A stretch of DNA of 64,000 nt from Tachypleus tridentatus. Lineage: Eukaryota; Arthropoda; Merostomata; Xiphosura; Limulidae. Numbering within the stretch: position 1 is the stretch's first letter; every line of letters begins with the position of its first letter. The DNA lies in assembly GCF_004210375.1 (NCBI RefSeq), contig NC_134825.1:8618001-8682000 (forward strand), written 5' to 3'. The position numbers were made by a program, and so were the translations under genes. The notes beneath the pieces were generated by a model. The model had not been told where the DNA came from, did not search any database, and worked only from the letters and a program-made list of their open reading frames with translations. Positions 10,831 through 23,800 of this stretch are shown here, piece after piece.

Positions 10831-12016
10831 ATTTAACTTAATCACTACACTTGAACCATCACTTCACAAACACACCTGGAACGTTTTGAGCATGTTTCAT
10901 TGCTACATTGTTTTACTTATGTATGAATTAACTTTTACATGTCAGCTCTCTTGGTCTACGCTCAGATCAAAAGTCCAGCAAACTAGTAGGCCTCGAAAAT
11001 AATATCAAACGTCGTCTTTTTATCTAATAAAAACAACTCAAGCCTCTCCACGTTGAGATGTCGGGCTAGCTCATGTGGCAAGTGTTAAAAATACCCAAAG
11101 ACTTAACTATATCTTTGGAAAAAAAAAAATATTTGTGTCATAACTTATACAATGTAGGCTTTCTGAAAACATAATTTTATCTTCAAATGTCCCGAAGTTA
11201 ATTGATTTTGCATTAATTTATACATTTACTTCGTATTTAAAACATCGTTTTTTTGTTTCGTAAAAATGCCTAATACTATTATCTTTGTATTTTCAAAACA
11301 ATCTTTATATCATAGTTTTTAATATTCTACTACGAAAAGCATGATCAGATGCGTTTTTAATAATCTTATCATAAAAGTTTCAAGGGTTAAGACTCGATTT
11401 TTTAATGAAAATTTTGTTCATTTTCGATTTCACTTTACTACTGAAGTAAAGGTGAACTCTGTTAGGGTTATTAAACATTCTTACAAAATATATATCAGTT
11501 TGGTGCTTGTTTTCAAAACTATGGTCATCTGTCACTTCTCTTTCTGATGGAAAGAAATACCTATTTTAGGCTTTTGGAAAAAGATACGTTTTTATTATAT
11601 TCTAAATCACTAATCTTTGTTGTTTTTGTCGAAATTTTAGCCTATCGGAGATAGGATATCGTTTGTGCATTAAATACGCATTAACTTAAACACTTAAGAA
11701 AGCTTTCATTATTATGAAATAACCTAAAGTTGTAGTCTTTGTACTTTCGAAGAAATCATTGCATCATTGTTTGTGATGTTGTTCTATGGAATACGTGTAT
11801 TCTATGCCTGCACTTCAAAAGTACAATTTTCTCGTTAAAAGTCCCACACTTTAAGCATTGATCGTTTATGAAAACCGTGTCCATCTTCGATTTCACGTTA
11901 CTTCTACAGAGAAGACAAACACTATTACTTTTTGACTAATGTCTAAAATATTAGTGTTTACTGTTTATTTTTCTAAATTTTATGGTTTTTCAATAATTCT
12001 ACTTCTAAACGATTTT
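10831..12016. other. Intergenic, no gene seen
   Basis: AT-rich. Several plus-strand ORFs of 68-72 codons (for example 10784-11002, 11341-11547) have no recognisable motif. A slightly GC-richer patch with CTAGCTCATGTGGCAAG is at 11060-11085. Confidence 0.45.
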
Positions 12017-12262
12017 TTTTTTAAATTACGCGCAAAGCTACACGAGGGCTATCTGCGCTAGCAGTTCCTAATTTAGTAGTGTAAGACTAGAGGGAAGGCA
12101 GCTAGTCATCACCACCCACCGTCAACTCTTAGGCTACTCTTTTACCAAGATTATAATGCCCTCACGCTTGAAAGGGCGAGTATGTTTGGTGCAACAGGGA
12201 TTCGAACCCGCGACTCTCATATTACGAGTCGAACGCCTTAACCCACCTGGCCATGCCGGGCC
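12017..12262 (-). mobile_element. SINE family 1, with head intact
   Basis: Reverse-orientation copy: ACGCGCAAAGCTACACGAGG tail, GGGATTCGAACCCGCGACTC (reverse B box, close to consensus), and TTACGAGTCGAACGCCTTAA to GGCCATGCCGGGCC. An internal part of the body (the AGTGGGATTGACCG block) is deleted relative to the copy at 10241. Confidence 0.9.
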
Positions 12263-12869
12263 ACTTCTAAATGAACGACATAGTTGTTTTAAACGTTTAT
12301 AAAAAGACATTAATTAAGCTCCAGATCTCTATGAAAAATCGGTTCTTCTTTGTAAAATGCTGAAAACGTTTCCATGTTCATCTAGAAACATATTGTTCGA
12401 CATGGACATTTTAAAACTATTAGTTTACCTTGAAAATTCCAAATGTTATATGTTTTTTGTAATGAAACACACACTTTGGCTTTTGAAAATTGCTTTTTAT
12501 CGTGAAGTAACTCAAGTAACCCAACTTATGTACTATTCCTTTTGATGTTCTACTAAAATGATGTTTTACAGAAATACATTGTATCCTAAAAGTCCTGACC
12601 CTTCGAGTTTTTATAAAATTTTGCTTATCTTTGATATATTCTGAAGAGAAGGAGAACCAAACCCTCTTTCAGTTAAATAGGTATTAGAATTTAGTGTTTT
12701 TCAAACTACGGTAGTCTTTCTCTTATTCTATTCCTACAGGACTCGACTTCAGGCTTTTAGTAAACACATAGTTTTCATTAAACATCAAATTTCTGATATT
12801 TGTTGTTACTGATAGATTTTTAAACTATTAGGGATTGGACATTGTTTTCTGCACTAGATCATTTACTTG

Positions 12870-13140
12870 AAAATATATGGTCAGGTGGTTAAGGAGCTTG
12901 ACTGGTCATCTGAGGGTCATGGGTTCAAATCCCCATTGCACCAAACATGCTCGCCCTTTCAGCCATGGGGCATTATAATGGTACGGTCAATCCCACTGTT
13001 TGTTGGTAAAACAGTAGCAAAAGAGTTGGCAGCGGGTGGTGAGGACTATCTGCCTTCCCTGTAGTCTTACACTACTGAATTTGGGATGACTAGTGCAGAT
13101 AGCCCTCGTGTAGCTTTGCACAAAATTCAAAAGCAAACAA
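12870..13140 (+). mobile_element. SINE family 1 copy, diverged
   Basis: GGTCAGGTGGTTAAGGAGCT head, GGGTTCAAATCCCCATT (B box), CACCAAACATGCTCGCCCTT, GGGTGGTGAGGACTATCTGC, CAGATAGCCCTCGTGTAGCT and an AT-rich tail with AAGCAAACAACAAA. The 65-codon ORF at 12867-13064 is a by-product of the SINE. Confidence 0.9.
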
Positions 13141-14136
13141 CAAATACTTGAAAATAAAAACACTCAAAAATATAATTTCATCTTCCAAATTACAAAGATT
13201 AATCGATTTTGTATTAACATACACAAGCCTTAAAAAAATCGTGTTTTTTTTTCGTGAATATGTCCAAGACTAAAACCTCTGTAGGTTCTAGAAAATATAA
13301 TTTTAGTGTTTTACGAGAAACACACACCTGGAGCGAGTTATACAAAAATACAATTGTTTCATCAAAAGTCAAAAGGTTTAATCTTCCACATATCAAAGGA
13401 AATATTGTGCCTTTTTTATTTCAGAAGATAAAATGAACAGTTAGAGATTTTTCCCAGATACTAAAGTTTAATGGCTATTTTTAAACTACTATAATTTTTT
13501 TACTTATTTTACTTTTAAAGGAGAGAAACACTCGATTTAGGCTTTTGGAAAAGATATACTATTTTTTAAGAACATGAACAACTAACACACAAGATTTTTC
13601 AAAGATCTAAAGTTGAATATTTTACAAAAAAAATGATGATGATGAAAAGCTATATTTCAATGCAGCAACAATATTTAATATGCAAAGGTCTAGAAATATA
13701 TCAAAAACAATATATATTATACACGTAGAGTATAATTAAAATCTCTTTCAAAAGCCTAGTCGAATATTTCAGATACAAAATATGTTAAAGATCACACTAG
13801 TTTGAGAAATAGCACAATAAACTCTATATAATATTTAAAAAAAATGGGAAAAACAAACATTGAAAATCCCTAAAAGTGTTTATCTTCTCTCCTAACATAA
13901 AGTAAAAACAAAGATGGACAAAATATTCATAAAAATATCAAGGCTTAGGCCTTAGGACATTTAAGGATTAAGCTGTTATTTTAAAAAACCCTAATAGGAT
14001 ATACGTTTTCCATAAAATAACTTAAAAAATTATGAAGATTCTTTTTCTCAAAAATAGAGAGATTATAATCATTAGTATTTTCTACAAAATAAAAAATATT
14101 TTAAAATGCATCTCCATGCATAAAACAAATAATTCT
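13141..14136. other. Intergenic, nothing recognised
   Basis: AT-rich sequence with two opposite overlapping ORFs of 60 codons near 13214-13436 and no domain signature. Confidence 0.5.
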
Positions 14137-14265
14137 CGCCCCGCTTGTGGCACAATGGTATGACTGTGGACTTACAATGCTAGAAACTGCGTTTTGATAC
14201 CTGTGGAGGGAAGAGCACATATACCTCATTGTTCAGTTTTGTGCTTAACTTCAAAACTAAGCAAA
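14137..14265 (+). mobile_element. SINE family 2, plus-strand copy
   Basis: GGCACAATGGTATGACTGTG, GACTTACAATGCTAGAAACT, GCGTTTTGATACCTGTGG (B-box position), AGAGCACATATACCTCATTG and tail TTTTGTGCTTAACTTCAAAA. This orientation shows that family 2 also has a tRNA-like head and a tail (TTTGTGC...TTCAAA) close to that of family 1. Confidence 0.8.
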
Positions 14266-14396
14266 CCAACCAAATAATCCTCGAGTCTACTGAAGATAAA
14301 GTTGTGTTTTTGAAATGCTCACATTGAGCGCATGTTTTCTGTAAAAGAAAATGAAAAATTAATAAAACAAGTATTTGTTTCAAAAGTACAAATTAT

Positions 14397-14745
14397 ATGA
14401 AAAACTATATAATTTATGAAACTAGTTCTGTATGACAAACTATATAATTTATGAAACTAGTTCTGTATGACAAAATATATAATTTATGAAACTAGTTCTG
14501 TATGACAAAATATATAATTTATGAAACTAGTTCTGTATGACAAAATATATAATTTATGAAACTAGTTCTGTATGACAAAATATATAATTTATGAAACTAG
14601 TTCTGTATGACAAACTATATAATTTATGAAACTAGTTCTGTATGACAAACTATATAATTTATGAAACTAGTTCTGTATGACAAAATATATAATTTATGAG
14701 ACTAATTCGATATGATGAAATACATAATTTATGAGACTAGTTCGA
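14397..14745. repeat. 35-bp minisatellite
   Basis: About ten copies of a 35-bp unit with ATAATTTATGAAACTAGTTC and TGTATGACAAA; the last two copies are diverged (GATATGATGAAATAC). Between genes, not in an intron of DNAJC7. Confidence 0.95.
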
Positions 14746-15094
14746 TATGTACTATAGTACCATAGTACCTTATTTTATTTTACAAGAAAAAAGGATTTTT
14801 AAAGTCTCAGTAAGCATGTATTTTAATGCCAAAATGATATTAAAATGCTGCAAAAATAACAAAAATTGGAGATTTGGACTTCAACGATGAAACTGTCTTT
14901 TACAAAAACACAAATTGAGTGTTTCTTTTCCACAGAAGCAGAATAAAGATATCAATAGCTTCAAAACAGATACTAAACCTTAATAGTCAAAATAAAATGA
15001 ATACAAAAGTTAAAAAGTGGTTTGAAATTGCATTAATTATCACTGATTTATAAACCAGCCTAAGCAAATCCTGTTCTAACCCTAAATACTTTAA

Positions 15095-15488
15095 TTCAAT
15101 AGTTTGTTTTGAATTTTGCTCAAAGCTACACAAGGGTTTGTTCATTTGTTTAGAATTAATCACAAAGCCACATAAAAGGCTATCTGTGCTCTGCCCACCA
15201 CTGGTGTCAAAACCCAGTTTCTAGCAGTGAGAATCTGTAGACACTACACAAGAGCTATCTGCACTTGCCATCCCTAATTTAGCAATGTAAGACAAGAAGG
15301 AAAGCAACTAGCAATCACCACCCACCACAAACACTTGGGCTACTCTTTTACCAAGAAATAGTGGGATTAACTGTAGATTACAACATCCCAACGACTGAAA
15401 GGACAAGCATGTTTGGTGTGATGAGAATTCGAACCCATGACCCGCAGATTACAAGTCAAGCTCCCTAACCACCTAGCTATGCTGGGCC
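15095..15488 (-). mobile_element. SINE family 1 copy interrupted by family 2
   Basis: The reverse-orientation family 1 body (CATCCCTAATTTAGCAATGT, CAATCACCACCCACCAC, GAATTCGAACCCATGACC, GCTATGCTGGGCC) is complete from 15244 on. Its tail start (TTTTGAATTTTGCTCAAAGC) is displaced to 15108-15126 by the insert at 15127-15243. Confidence 0.88.
15127..15243 (-). mobile_element. SINE family 2 nested inside family 1
   Basis: TTAATCACAAAGCCACATAA, GGCTATCTGTGCTCTGCCCA and AACCCAGTTTCTAGCAGTGA match family 2 in reverse. It is flanked by CTACACAAGGG on the left and CTACACAAGAG on the right, a target-site duplication of about nine bases. Confidence 0.8.
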
Positions 15489-17731
15489 TTTAACTCCATA
15501 ATTAACACTATATTTAAATTAATGGTTCCGTCATGGGAACTAAAATGACCCCCAAATTTACAAGTTTCTTGGAGTAAAATTAAAACATATTCTCCATAAC
15601 AGTTACACCAAAAAATATTTCAAAGAACGATACATTGATAACACTATTTCTTTTCCTTTGTTCTTTAAATGCTCATTCCTTTAAACTTTTTGTTTTCCAT
15701 ATTCAAACTTTCCATCAATAAGTAAAATTCACGAGTATTTTTTGCCATAAACGTCTTCTACACATCACTGTCCTTATAATATGAGTATTTACAAACTGAC
15801 TCGTAAATAAACTTACAGACAGACCACAACATCTCCATTACTAAAACATTTAAAAAGGTTCCGTGTATGATTTTGCAAATTTATAAAAGCAAACATTTTC
15901 TCTGTTTAATATGTAAAAACAAAACATAAACAAGTTACAATAAAATGATAAAACCTGTCAAACTAACAACATAACTTATACAGTTGGTAAAAATGCAACC
16001 ATCAATACGTTGGACAAACCCAAACTACTTTTCTGAGAAAATGTAATAATCACATATACTCTGTCAATATTAGAAACATCTTACTGTTGCCTTCAACCTG
16101 CCTGACAACTAAAGTAATTAAAGTTAACAACTAGTATTTGTGTGATATGTAACTAAGATATTTTCCACTACTGTTACTTTCATTAACAATATTAGTAGGA
16201 ATGTTTTCATTGTTAGGACTAATCCAAATCTACTAAACTGGCTGAATTTCATGAGATATTATTGGGTTTATGGCCAAAAACATCAATAACAGTAAGTGTA
16301 ATCAACTAATGAAACAATTCATTCTAATCCTTATATAAATGTAAGAAAAATATCTTTAATTAATAATACTCAATACCAGGTTAATTTTCGGTTTTGCTGT
16401 AGGTAAACATTTACTCTTATCAAAAGTAAATATTGTTTAAATCCATCACAGAGTACAAACCTTAGTTGATTAGAGTTCCTAGAATGACACCACCACAGAA
16501 CACAACAATGAAACCATTTCAAATTACCAAAATTTTATTTTATACATGTACAGAATGTGGAAAATATTAATTATAATTTTATTACATCTGAGTTGTTTTT
16601 TTTAAACTAGCATACTTGTACATTATTTTGTTAGACCTGTATTCAAGATCACATGAATAGAAATCTGAACATGTATTCATGTGCACCTGAAAATATTATA
16701 AATTAATTTCTTAAACTTCATTTTCATATATAATTCTTCACACAAATATTACACATTTGTGATACTAATAGAAAATAAACTTATTCTAGCTAATGAAACT
16801 ATTTTAAGTTTCTTACAAAGTTTTATCAACATGCAAGTTTTGTCCAGCACATAAAACCTACATGCAACAATAATTTAATTTTTTTCAGTATTTCATAACA
16901 ATAATTAGACAGTCATACCTATGCAAACTTTCACCATCTGTGCACTCCCCTTTTCGGATCGTTCAGTTAAAAGTCGAGGTAAGTTCGAGTTCACAGAGAA
17001 TACACAGATGATAAGCGTAAGACACAGATCCAATTTAAGTAAAACATCCAACAAAATATACAGTACTTAAGATTACAGTTCTCTAATATGGAAACTCGTG
17101 AACAGGTAAAATAAAGAACTGACTCGGTCGTATACTACAAAAAACATAAACTAATATATGGTAATATTTCATACAGTTGAAAACCTGGGTTAAATTAATA
17201 ATTTTGTATGAATTATAAAAAGATAACCAAAACCTGTAATTAAATTCCTTGACCTATCGTTTCAATAATACATCCACTGTACTCAATAAAAATCGAATCT
17301 GCTACACACACACACCTTCTACAATGTATTTCACTATGCTCTTATCTACATTCCACATATAAATAATTACACAAGAACATTCATGACTTTAAAGGCATGT
17401 TTGATTTTTTTATAAGCTATCTTTCAAAAAATTAACTTGTTAGTAATTTAAAGTAATGTTCTAAGTTTTATCTTTTACATTTTATCATAAATTGTACTGG
17501 AAGGTACAATTTCACCATAATTTGTTTTCAGCTAAACGTATATGTTTCCAACAAGTTCTATAGAAAACAAAATTTAACGTTTTCATGAAATTTCATGTTG
17601 CTTTTTTTTTACTTATAATCCTAAATGTGTTTAGTGCAGCATATTAACTCTTCTTTAAGAAATACTGTATGAGTCAAGAGCCAGCAAACCAAGAGCAGCC
17701 ATGATTTCTCTGAATCATTTGTAAATAGTAA
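15489..17731 (-). other. 3' flank and likely 3' UTR of DNAJC7
   Basis: Sequence after the DNAJC7 stop codon. A minus-strand AATAAA lies at 16538-16533, which would give a 3' UTR of about 1.2 kb; this poly(A) site is a guess. No ORF or repeat was recognised in the rest. Confidence 0.4.
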
Positions 17732-17859
17732 TCAACTAAATTGAAAAGTAAATCCACCAGGAAACTGACTATAATGTCCGCCACTAAAACCACTTTGCCT
17801 GAAACCACCTCCAGGACCACCAAAAAAACACTGGAAGATGTGGTTTGGATCTACGTTTC
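17732..17859 (-). CDS. DNAJC7: DNAJC7 last exon (Gly/Phe-rich tail and stop)
   Basis: Acceptor TTCTAACAG; the stop TGA is at 17734-17732. Encodes [20 protein letters not shown] followed by a Gly/Ser/Phe-rich end GGFTFQFS. The DPNHIF and FFGGPGG motifs match the conserved C-terminus of the family after the J domain. Confidence 0.95.
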
Positions 17860-20800
17860 CTGTTAGAAAGAAAGATAAATACTTTTACTATACAGGTGTT
17901 AAAACTTCAATAATCATTCTGTTAAGTTTGTTAAGTAAACACAAAACTCAGCCAACAAACAAGTTGCACGAGTTATTACACTCTTTCAACTCAACCAATC
18001 TCAAGTAGATCATACCAGGAAAGTAAGTTAAATGTATGAAATGCTAAGAGTTTGAGCCAGCTGTTAAAATTAACTATAAGTCTAACAGCTGCACCTTCTC
18101 TTAGTGCAACTGTAAAATATACCAGATTTCTTACTCCTAAAATCTAATACTTTCTTCTCTTGTTTTTAATGTGATTAATATTTTATTATTTTTTCTAGTC
18201 TCTTCAGAATTATCTTCACATACTCCAACAAAATCATCATAAACCTTATACTACAGTAAGATATAAAAGTTAACCTAAATCTTAAGTTTCATCAGTGTAC
18301 GATGATTTTCCAGAAATCTAATCTATATCTTCAATATTTTCTGTTGTATAAGAAAAAAATTAACAAAACCTATCATACAACAAACATGAAGGACATTGGG
18401 TATAGGTATTAACAAAACCTATCATACAACAAACATGAAGGACATGTTCTTGGGTATAGGTATTAACAAAACCTATCATACAACAAACATGAAGGACATG
18501 TTCTTGGGTATAGGTATAAATTTTAGAGGTGAAAGACATTCCAGTCTCGACAAAGTTCAACTGGACTAACTATTCGACCTAAACATATTTACTCTGGATA
18601 TATTTTGTATTACCTGTAAAAATAGTCTAAATATTTTACAATCTGTTCTATGCACACATCTCTATGATGCATTTTATTAACTTGTTACTAACCAAGTCCT
18701 TAAATGTTTTTATTCAAAATGATTTCACACAATACGTTCAAATAGTTCTTTCATTAAAGTAAAAACACTACTGTTTCAAATATAGCTACACAAATGTAGA
18801 TTCACTTTCAGCATCTATTCACCAATAATACAATATTTCTACCCAAACTACAGAAGCTAACTTATCAATATTCTAATAACAGAAACCTTACATTTCTGGT
18901 TAACAAATAATAGTTTGCTTAATTTATAAAGAGTTAATTTGACTGTTCACAATAATACAATTAAAATAATTATAGACAAAAAAATACTAAAAATGAAATT
19001 AAAGTTTCCCTTACCACCTCCAAAACCATCCATATCTTCCAAGTCTTGACCGTTATCATATCGTTCACGTTTTTTAGGGTCTGACAACACACTGTAAGCT
19101 TCTCCAACTTCTTTAAATTTCTTTTCCTCTTCTTTCCTTTCCTGTTCTGATGCATTAGTGTGACGATCTATATCATTGATATAAATAACATTTGAAGATT
19201 GTTTATGTTATTTCAAAAACAACTTAAAATTACGTCAAGTTAAATAATTATTATATTCACTTTTCTTTAGCATGACTGGCATAGCCCAACAAAATAATTT
19301 ATCATTATCAATAATGGATAGTGTTTTATACAAAATTTAACTATTTAATATCATATAAATGCTAATAAACAAAACCAGTAAACAAGATCTAGTTTGAAAC
19401 ACAGATCAAACGATTAGGGACTGACCTGTAAATTACTGTTATTTTGTAAGAGGAATGGTTCCTAATTAAGGGTTCTACACTTATTTAATAAATCCAACCT
19501 TAGCAATTATTTATCAAGTAAAAAAAACACGAGAGAGAGAAGAAGAGAGAGAGAAAAATTTCAACTGATGAGAAATTTAATGATGGTTTTATTTTCTTAA
19601 TACAAAAAATCTCTTTTGTAATAATAGCCTCTTGATTATCAGACACACAATGAAGTTTTCATCCAGTGTTGAAAGTCACTGTCTAAATGTCTGTAAGTAC
19701 GTGATTTGTTGTTGATTGTACATGGTCTATAATACTTTATTCGAAGGAGCAAACTGTAGGACCAATATAAGTTCAACTACAGCAAGAACAAACAACATTT
19801 AAATTAGACAGTTGTGTCCTAAAATTGTACTGCTAGTATAGATTTTAAAACCATTTGCAGAGATATGTGTGGATAATTTCCACTTATAAATGTTCTGAAT
19901 CTTAAAGAAACTTTGTAGAATGGACGGCAACTGCCTGTTGTGGAGACACAAGTGTAGAGGACAACGTTTCAAAAGTTTTCTGCCTTTTGCCTTCAAGTTC
20001 TGAATCCACAACTGTCATGAACAGTAAATAAATGTTTGGGTATATCATTGCATACTATTTGTATTAATAGAGTAAAATTATTCTCATTGATTGACAGTCT
20101 TTTTAAATGTGTACCAAAAAAAATATCCTATTAAAATTTTATTTGACTGAGATATTCATTATAAAATTAATTTATCAAATACAAGAATGTCCTAGAGTCA
20201 TTGTTCTCATTGTTAACTTCTTAATGAAACTAATTTATCATGTAAGAAACAAGTATGTCTTAAAATTTGGCTGTTTGATAAATAAATCTGTGCTGATTAG
20301 CTGGTTAAAAATGTATATTCAACAACAAGATGGCAGAGAGAAGTCAGAAAAGAACCAACAGTTGGAGAACAAGTCTACCAGAGAATCAAGACAAAAAGAC
20401 TCAAACCTAACCAAGTAGAAGAAAGATTTGTAACCACATGAAGACAAACTTTGGTTGTTGATCAGTCACTATTAAGGATAAATCTACATAAAATATCCAT
20501 GCTCTGTTTATCATGAATATCATGACCATTTTTAGGGTTGTAAGCCTGCACACTTACCACTGCAACAATAAGAACATCATAATTAACAGAGCCATCCACA
20601 AACAAAAAAACACAATTAAGAAGATATTCGGTGGAAGCTTAATGTGCTTTTCTCCTCTACTGGAAGTATGGTCCTTGAAGAAGACTACCAGGACTTTGAT
20701 CTCACACTTACAGAAATATTTAGCACTCTAACACAAGAATTACCTAACAATTCTGCAACCATAATTTTGACCAGCATTGGAAACCAACCACTTGGAGATA

Positions 20801-23800
20801 TGAATCCTGCAAAAAACATTTCTCCCAAAATTCCTTTGGAAATATGAATTCTGCAACCAAAATTTTGTCCAACAGTAAAAGTTAACAAGTATACCTTTGA
20901 AGATATGACATTCTCTATTCTATCAACAGTTCTAAATAAAGGATATTAAGATCTAGTATTCAATATACTCACCAAAGTAAACAAAAACAACTTGAACTCC
21001 AAAAAGAAACTCATAACAGAGATGCCAACAGTTATGATTTGAGCGTAATCATTACGATTTTGGTGTATACATTTCTACTATACGCTCATACAGACAAATA
21101 TTACGACTTGTTTCAACTCCCAAATTATTATATATTATATCAGTCTATACAATAAAGTGATAAATTGTTCCCCCAGGGCTTCAAAAGGGTAGAAAGAAAA
21201 TTTCTAGTGAGATACAAGTAAATTTTGATAATAAATAAAAGACATAGTCCAAATGGCTACTTGCGATAATCATGTTTGTGCTTGAAATAATAAATTATAT
21301 TTGTATCTCCGATGTCTACTAATAGTTTGAATGCGGTGCTTCTCCATATTGGGTACGTAGGGGAATCTATAGTTACGTCATCAGTGCTGGTCAGCCAATC
21401 AGCGCTCGCATAGGTGGGTATTTCTCGTTTTCTAAGCGGCATAGAAACACCAATGCAATCATTCACAAGATGGAAGAAAAGAGGCCTCGTTCACCAGATT
21501 GTCTTGTTTCTGGCAAATCTAAAAGGACTAAAACTGTGAAAGGGCTCTGTCTACAATCATTACACTCAGTCATTTGAAATAGTTAGCATCTCTACTCATA
21601 ATAAACTCAGGAAGAGAGTTTTCAAGTCAAGTTAAAGAATAAAACCACCCTAATCAAATTTACATCTACATACAAGTGACAAAAAATTATGGGTTTGTCA
21701 CGTCAAGTAAGTGACACCTCTACATAACTGTAACAATTTGACATAGATCTTAAGCACTTTAGAAAATACATACAAATATTTGTAGTTCATAGCACAGTTT
21801 CTGAGCTATGTGGTACACTTAAAGTATCATATGCTATCTTCTGGCATACACATTAGCACTTTCATTCAACAAAACATTATATTACCCAATAACAAAAAGT
21901 GGTACTTCTTACACTATTACAAGTGTCAGTGACAACTCACCTGGATGATGTAATAGAGCTCGTTTACGATATGCTTTCTTTATTTCTTCTTCTGAAGCAG
22001 TTTTATCAACTCCAAGTATCTTGTAAAAATTTTTTCTCTTGCTCTTCTTCAGTTCAAGTTTTGCTTCTTCTAAAAACTGTTTGTGTACTGAAGCAGAAAG
22101 AAAATATTCCAGTCATGTGAATGATGCTGACTGTCCTTGATGCTATAGAAACAGCATCTCAGCTAATTACAATTAAACTTGCTAAGAATGACCTCAATTA
22201 CTTTATTTACATTTTTAAGAGCAAAACACTGAAAAGCATTTAGTCACATAAAATATGAAAACACAACAAGTGTACTGTTACACAGCACATCTTTCTATTC
22301 TAAATCTTACAAGAATCATGCACACACTAATATTTCATACACAAAATAATTTCATTTATAAGTAATTTATACCTGTACTAATAACAGCTACTTATCTCTT
22401 GTTGACTTATTCCTGCACTTATGACAGCTACTTATCTCTTGTTGATTTATTCCTCCACTTATGACAGCTACTTATCTCTTGTTGACTTATTCCCGCACTT
22501 ATCTCTTGTTGACTTATTCCTGCACTTATCTCTTGTTGACTTATTCCTGCACTTATCTCTTGTTGACTTATTCCTGCACTTATCTCTTGTTGACTTATTC
22601 CTGCACTAATGACTGCTGCTACTTACCTCTTGTTGACTTATTCCTGTACTAGTAACAGCTGCTTACCTCTTGTTGACTTATTCCTGTACAAGTAACAGCT
22701 GCTTACCTCTTGTTGACTTATTCCTGTACAAGTAACAGCTGCTTACCTCTTGTTGACTTATTCCTGTACAAGTAACAGCTGCTTACCTCTTGTTGACTTA
22801 TTCCTGTACAAGTAACAGCTGCTTACCTCTTGTTGACTTATTCCTGTACAAGTAACAGCTGCTTACCTCTTGTTGGTTCCTTCTTGTACACAGTTTCATA
22901 ATCTCTGACACATTCTTCATACATTTCTAGGTTCATATAGCTAATAAATAAAACAAAGCTATTTTAAATAACAACTTTAAAATTCATTTTTAAGAAGAAG
23001 TGTGAAGACTTTTAAAGAAAATAAGCATGTTTAAACACATACTCTACCAATAACACATTAATGACATTATGAACAATCCACATAATTATGTGGTTTCCAC
23101 CAAAATGTTACAACTAATGATTTATTGTGTGTTAAAATTATTACTCTTATTTTAACTTTAGCATACTACCCTAATTTGTACTGCAAGTAATGCATGTGTT
23201 CAGTTGAAGGGCTGAGGACCTATATCTTTTATTACAAAATCATAACTTTATGATTTAACAGTCTCATTATGAATTTATACAATTATCAAATACTCAGCAC
23301 TTTAAAAGAAAAAAGGTGTTCCTGATGTACAAAAACAGTGTCCACAAGTCTCTTCTGATAGTAAATTCTCATAGAAAATAGCACATTTCTACCAAACTTT
23401 TCCTGTTATTTTTATGTAAAAAGATTTCAAAGTTTCCCTTAAAGTTTATTTATTAGTGGTAAATGTCTTCAAAAATTCAATTAAAAAAACAAACAACTGA
23501 AGCATATTTGTACATTTCAATATCAAAAACATTGTATACAAACATATTATTAGAACAGATTATACAGCTCAATGTCAAACTTGATTTTTCAAGAATGTTT
23601 CCAACAAGGTGACCAAATCAGTTTCTCTAAACTTAGTGAATCTTTATTGTGAAGAGAAACTGTAATGATCACATTGATGATGTCACCATGAGTTCAAGAT
23701 GGACAGCTTTATAACAGAACGCCAATAACCAACCTGTAGTATTTATAACAGAACGTCAGTAACCAACCTCTAGTATTTATAACAGAACGTCAGTAACCAA

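Noticed and set aside
12186..12262. tRNA-like sequence on the minus strand
   Set aside because: Same reason; it is the head of a reverse-orientation SINE family 1 copy.
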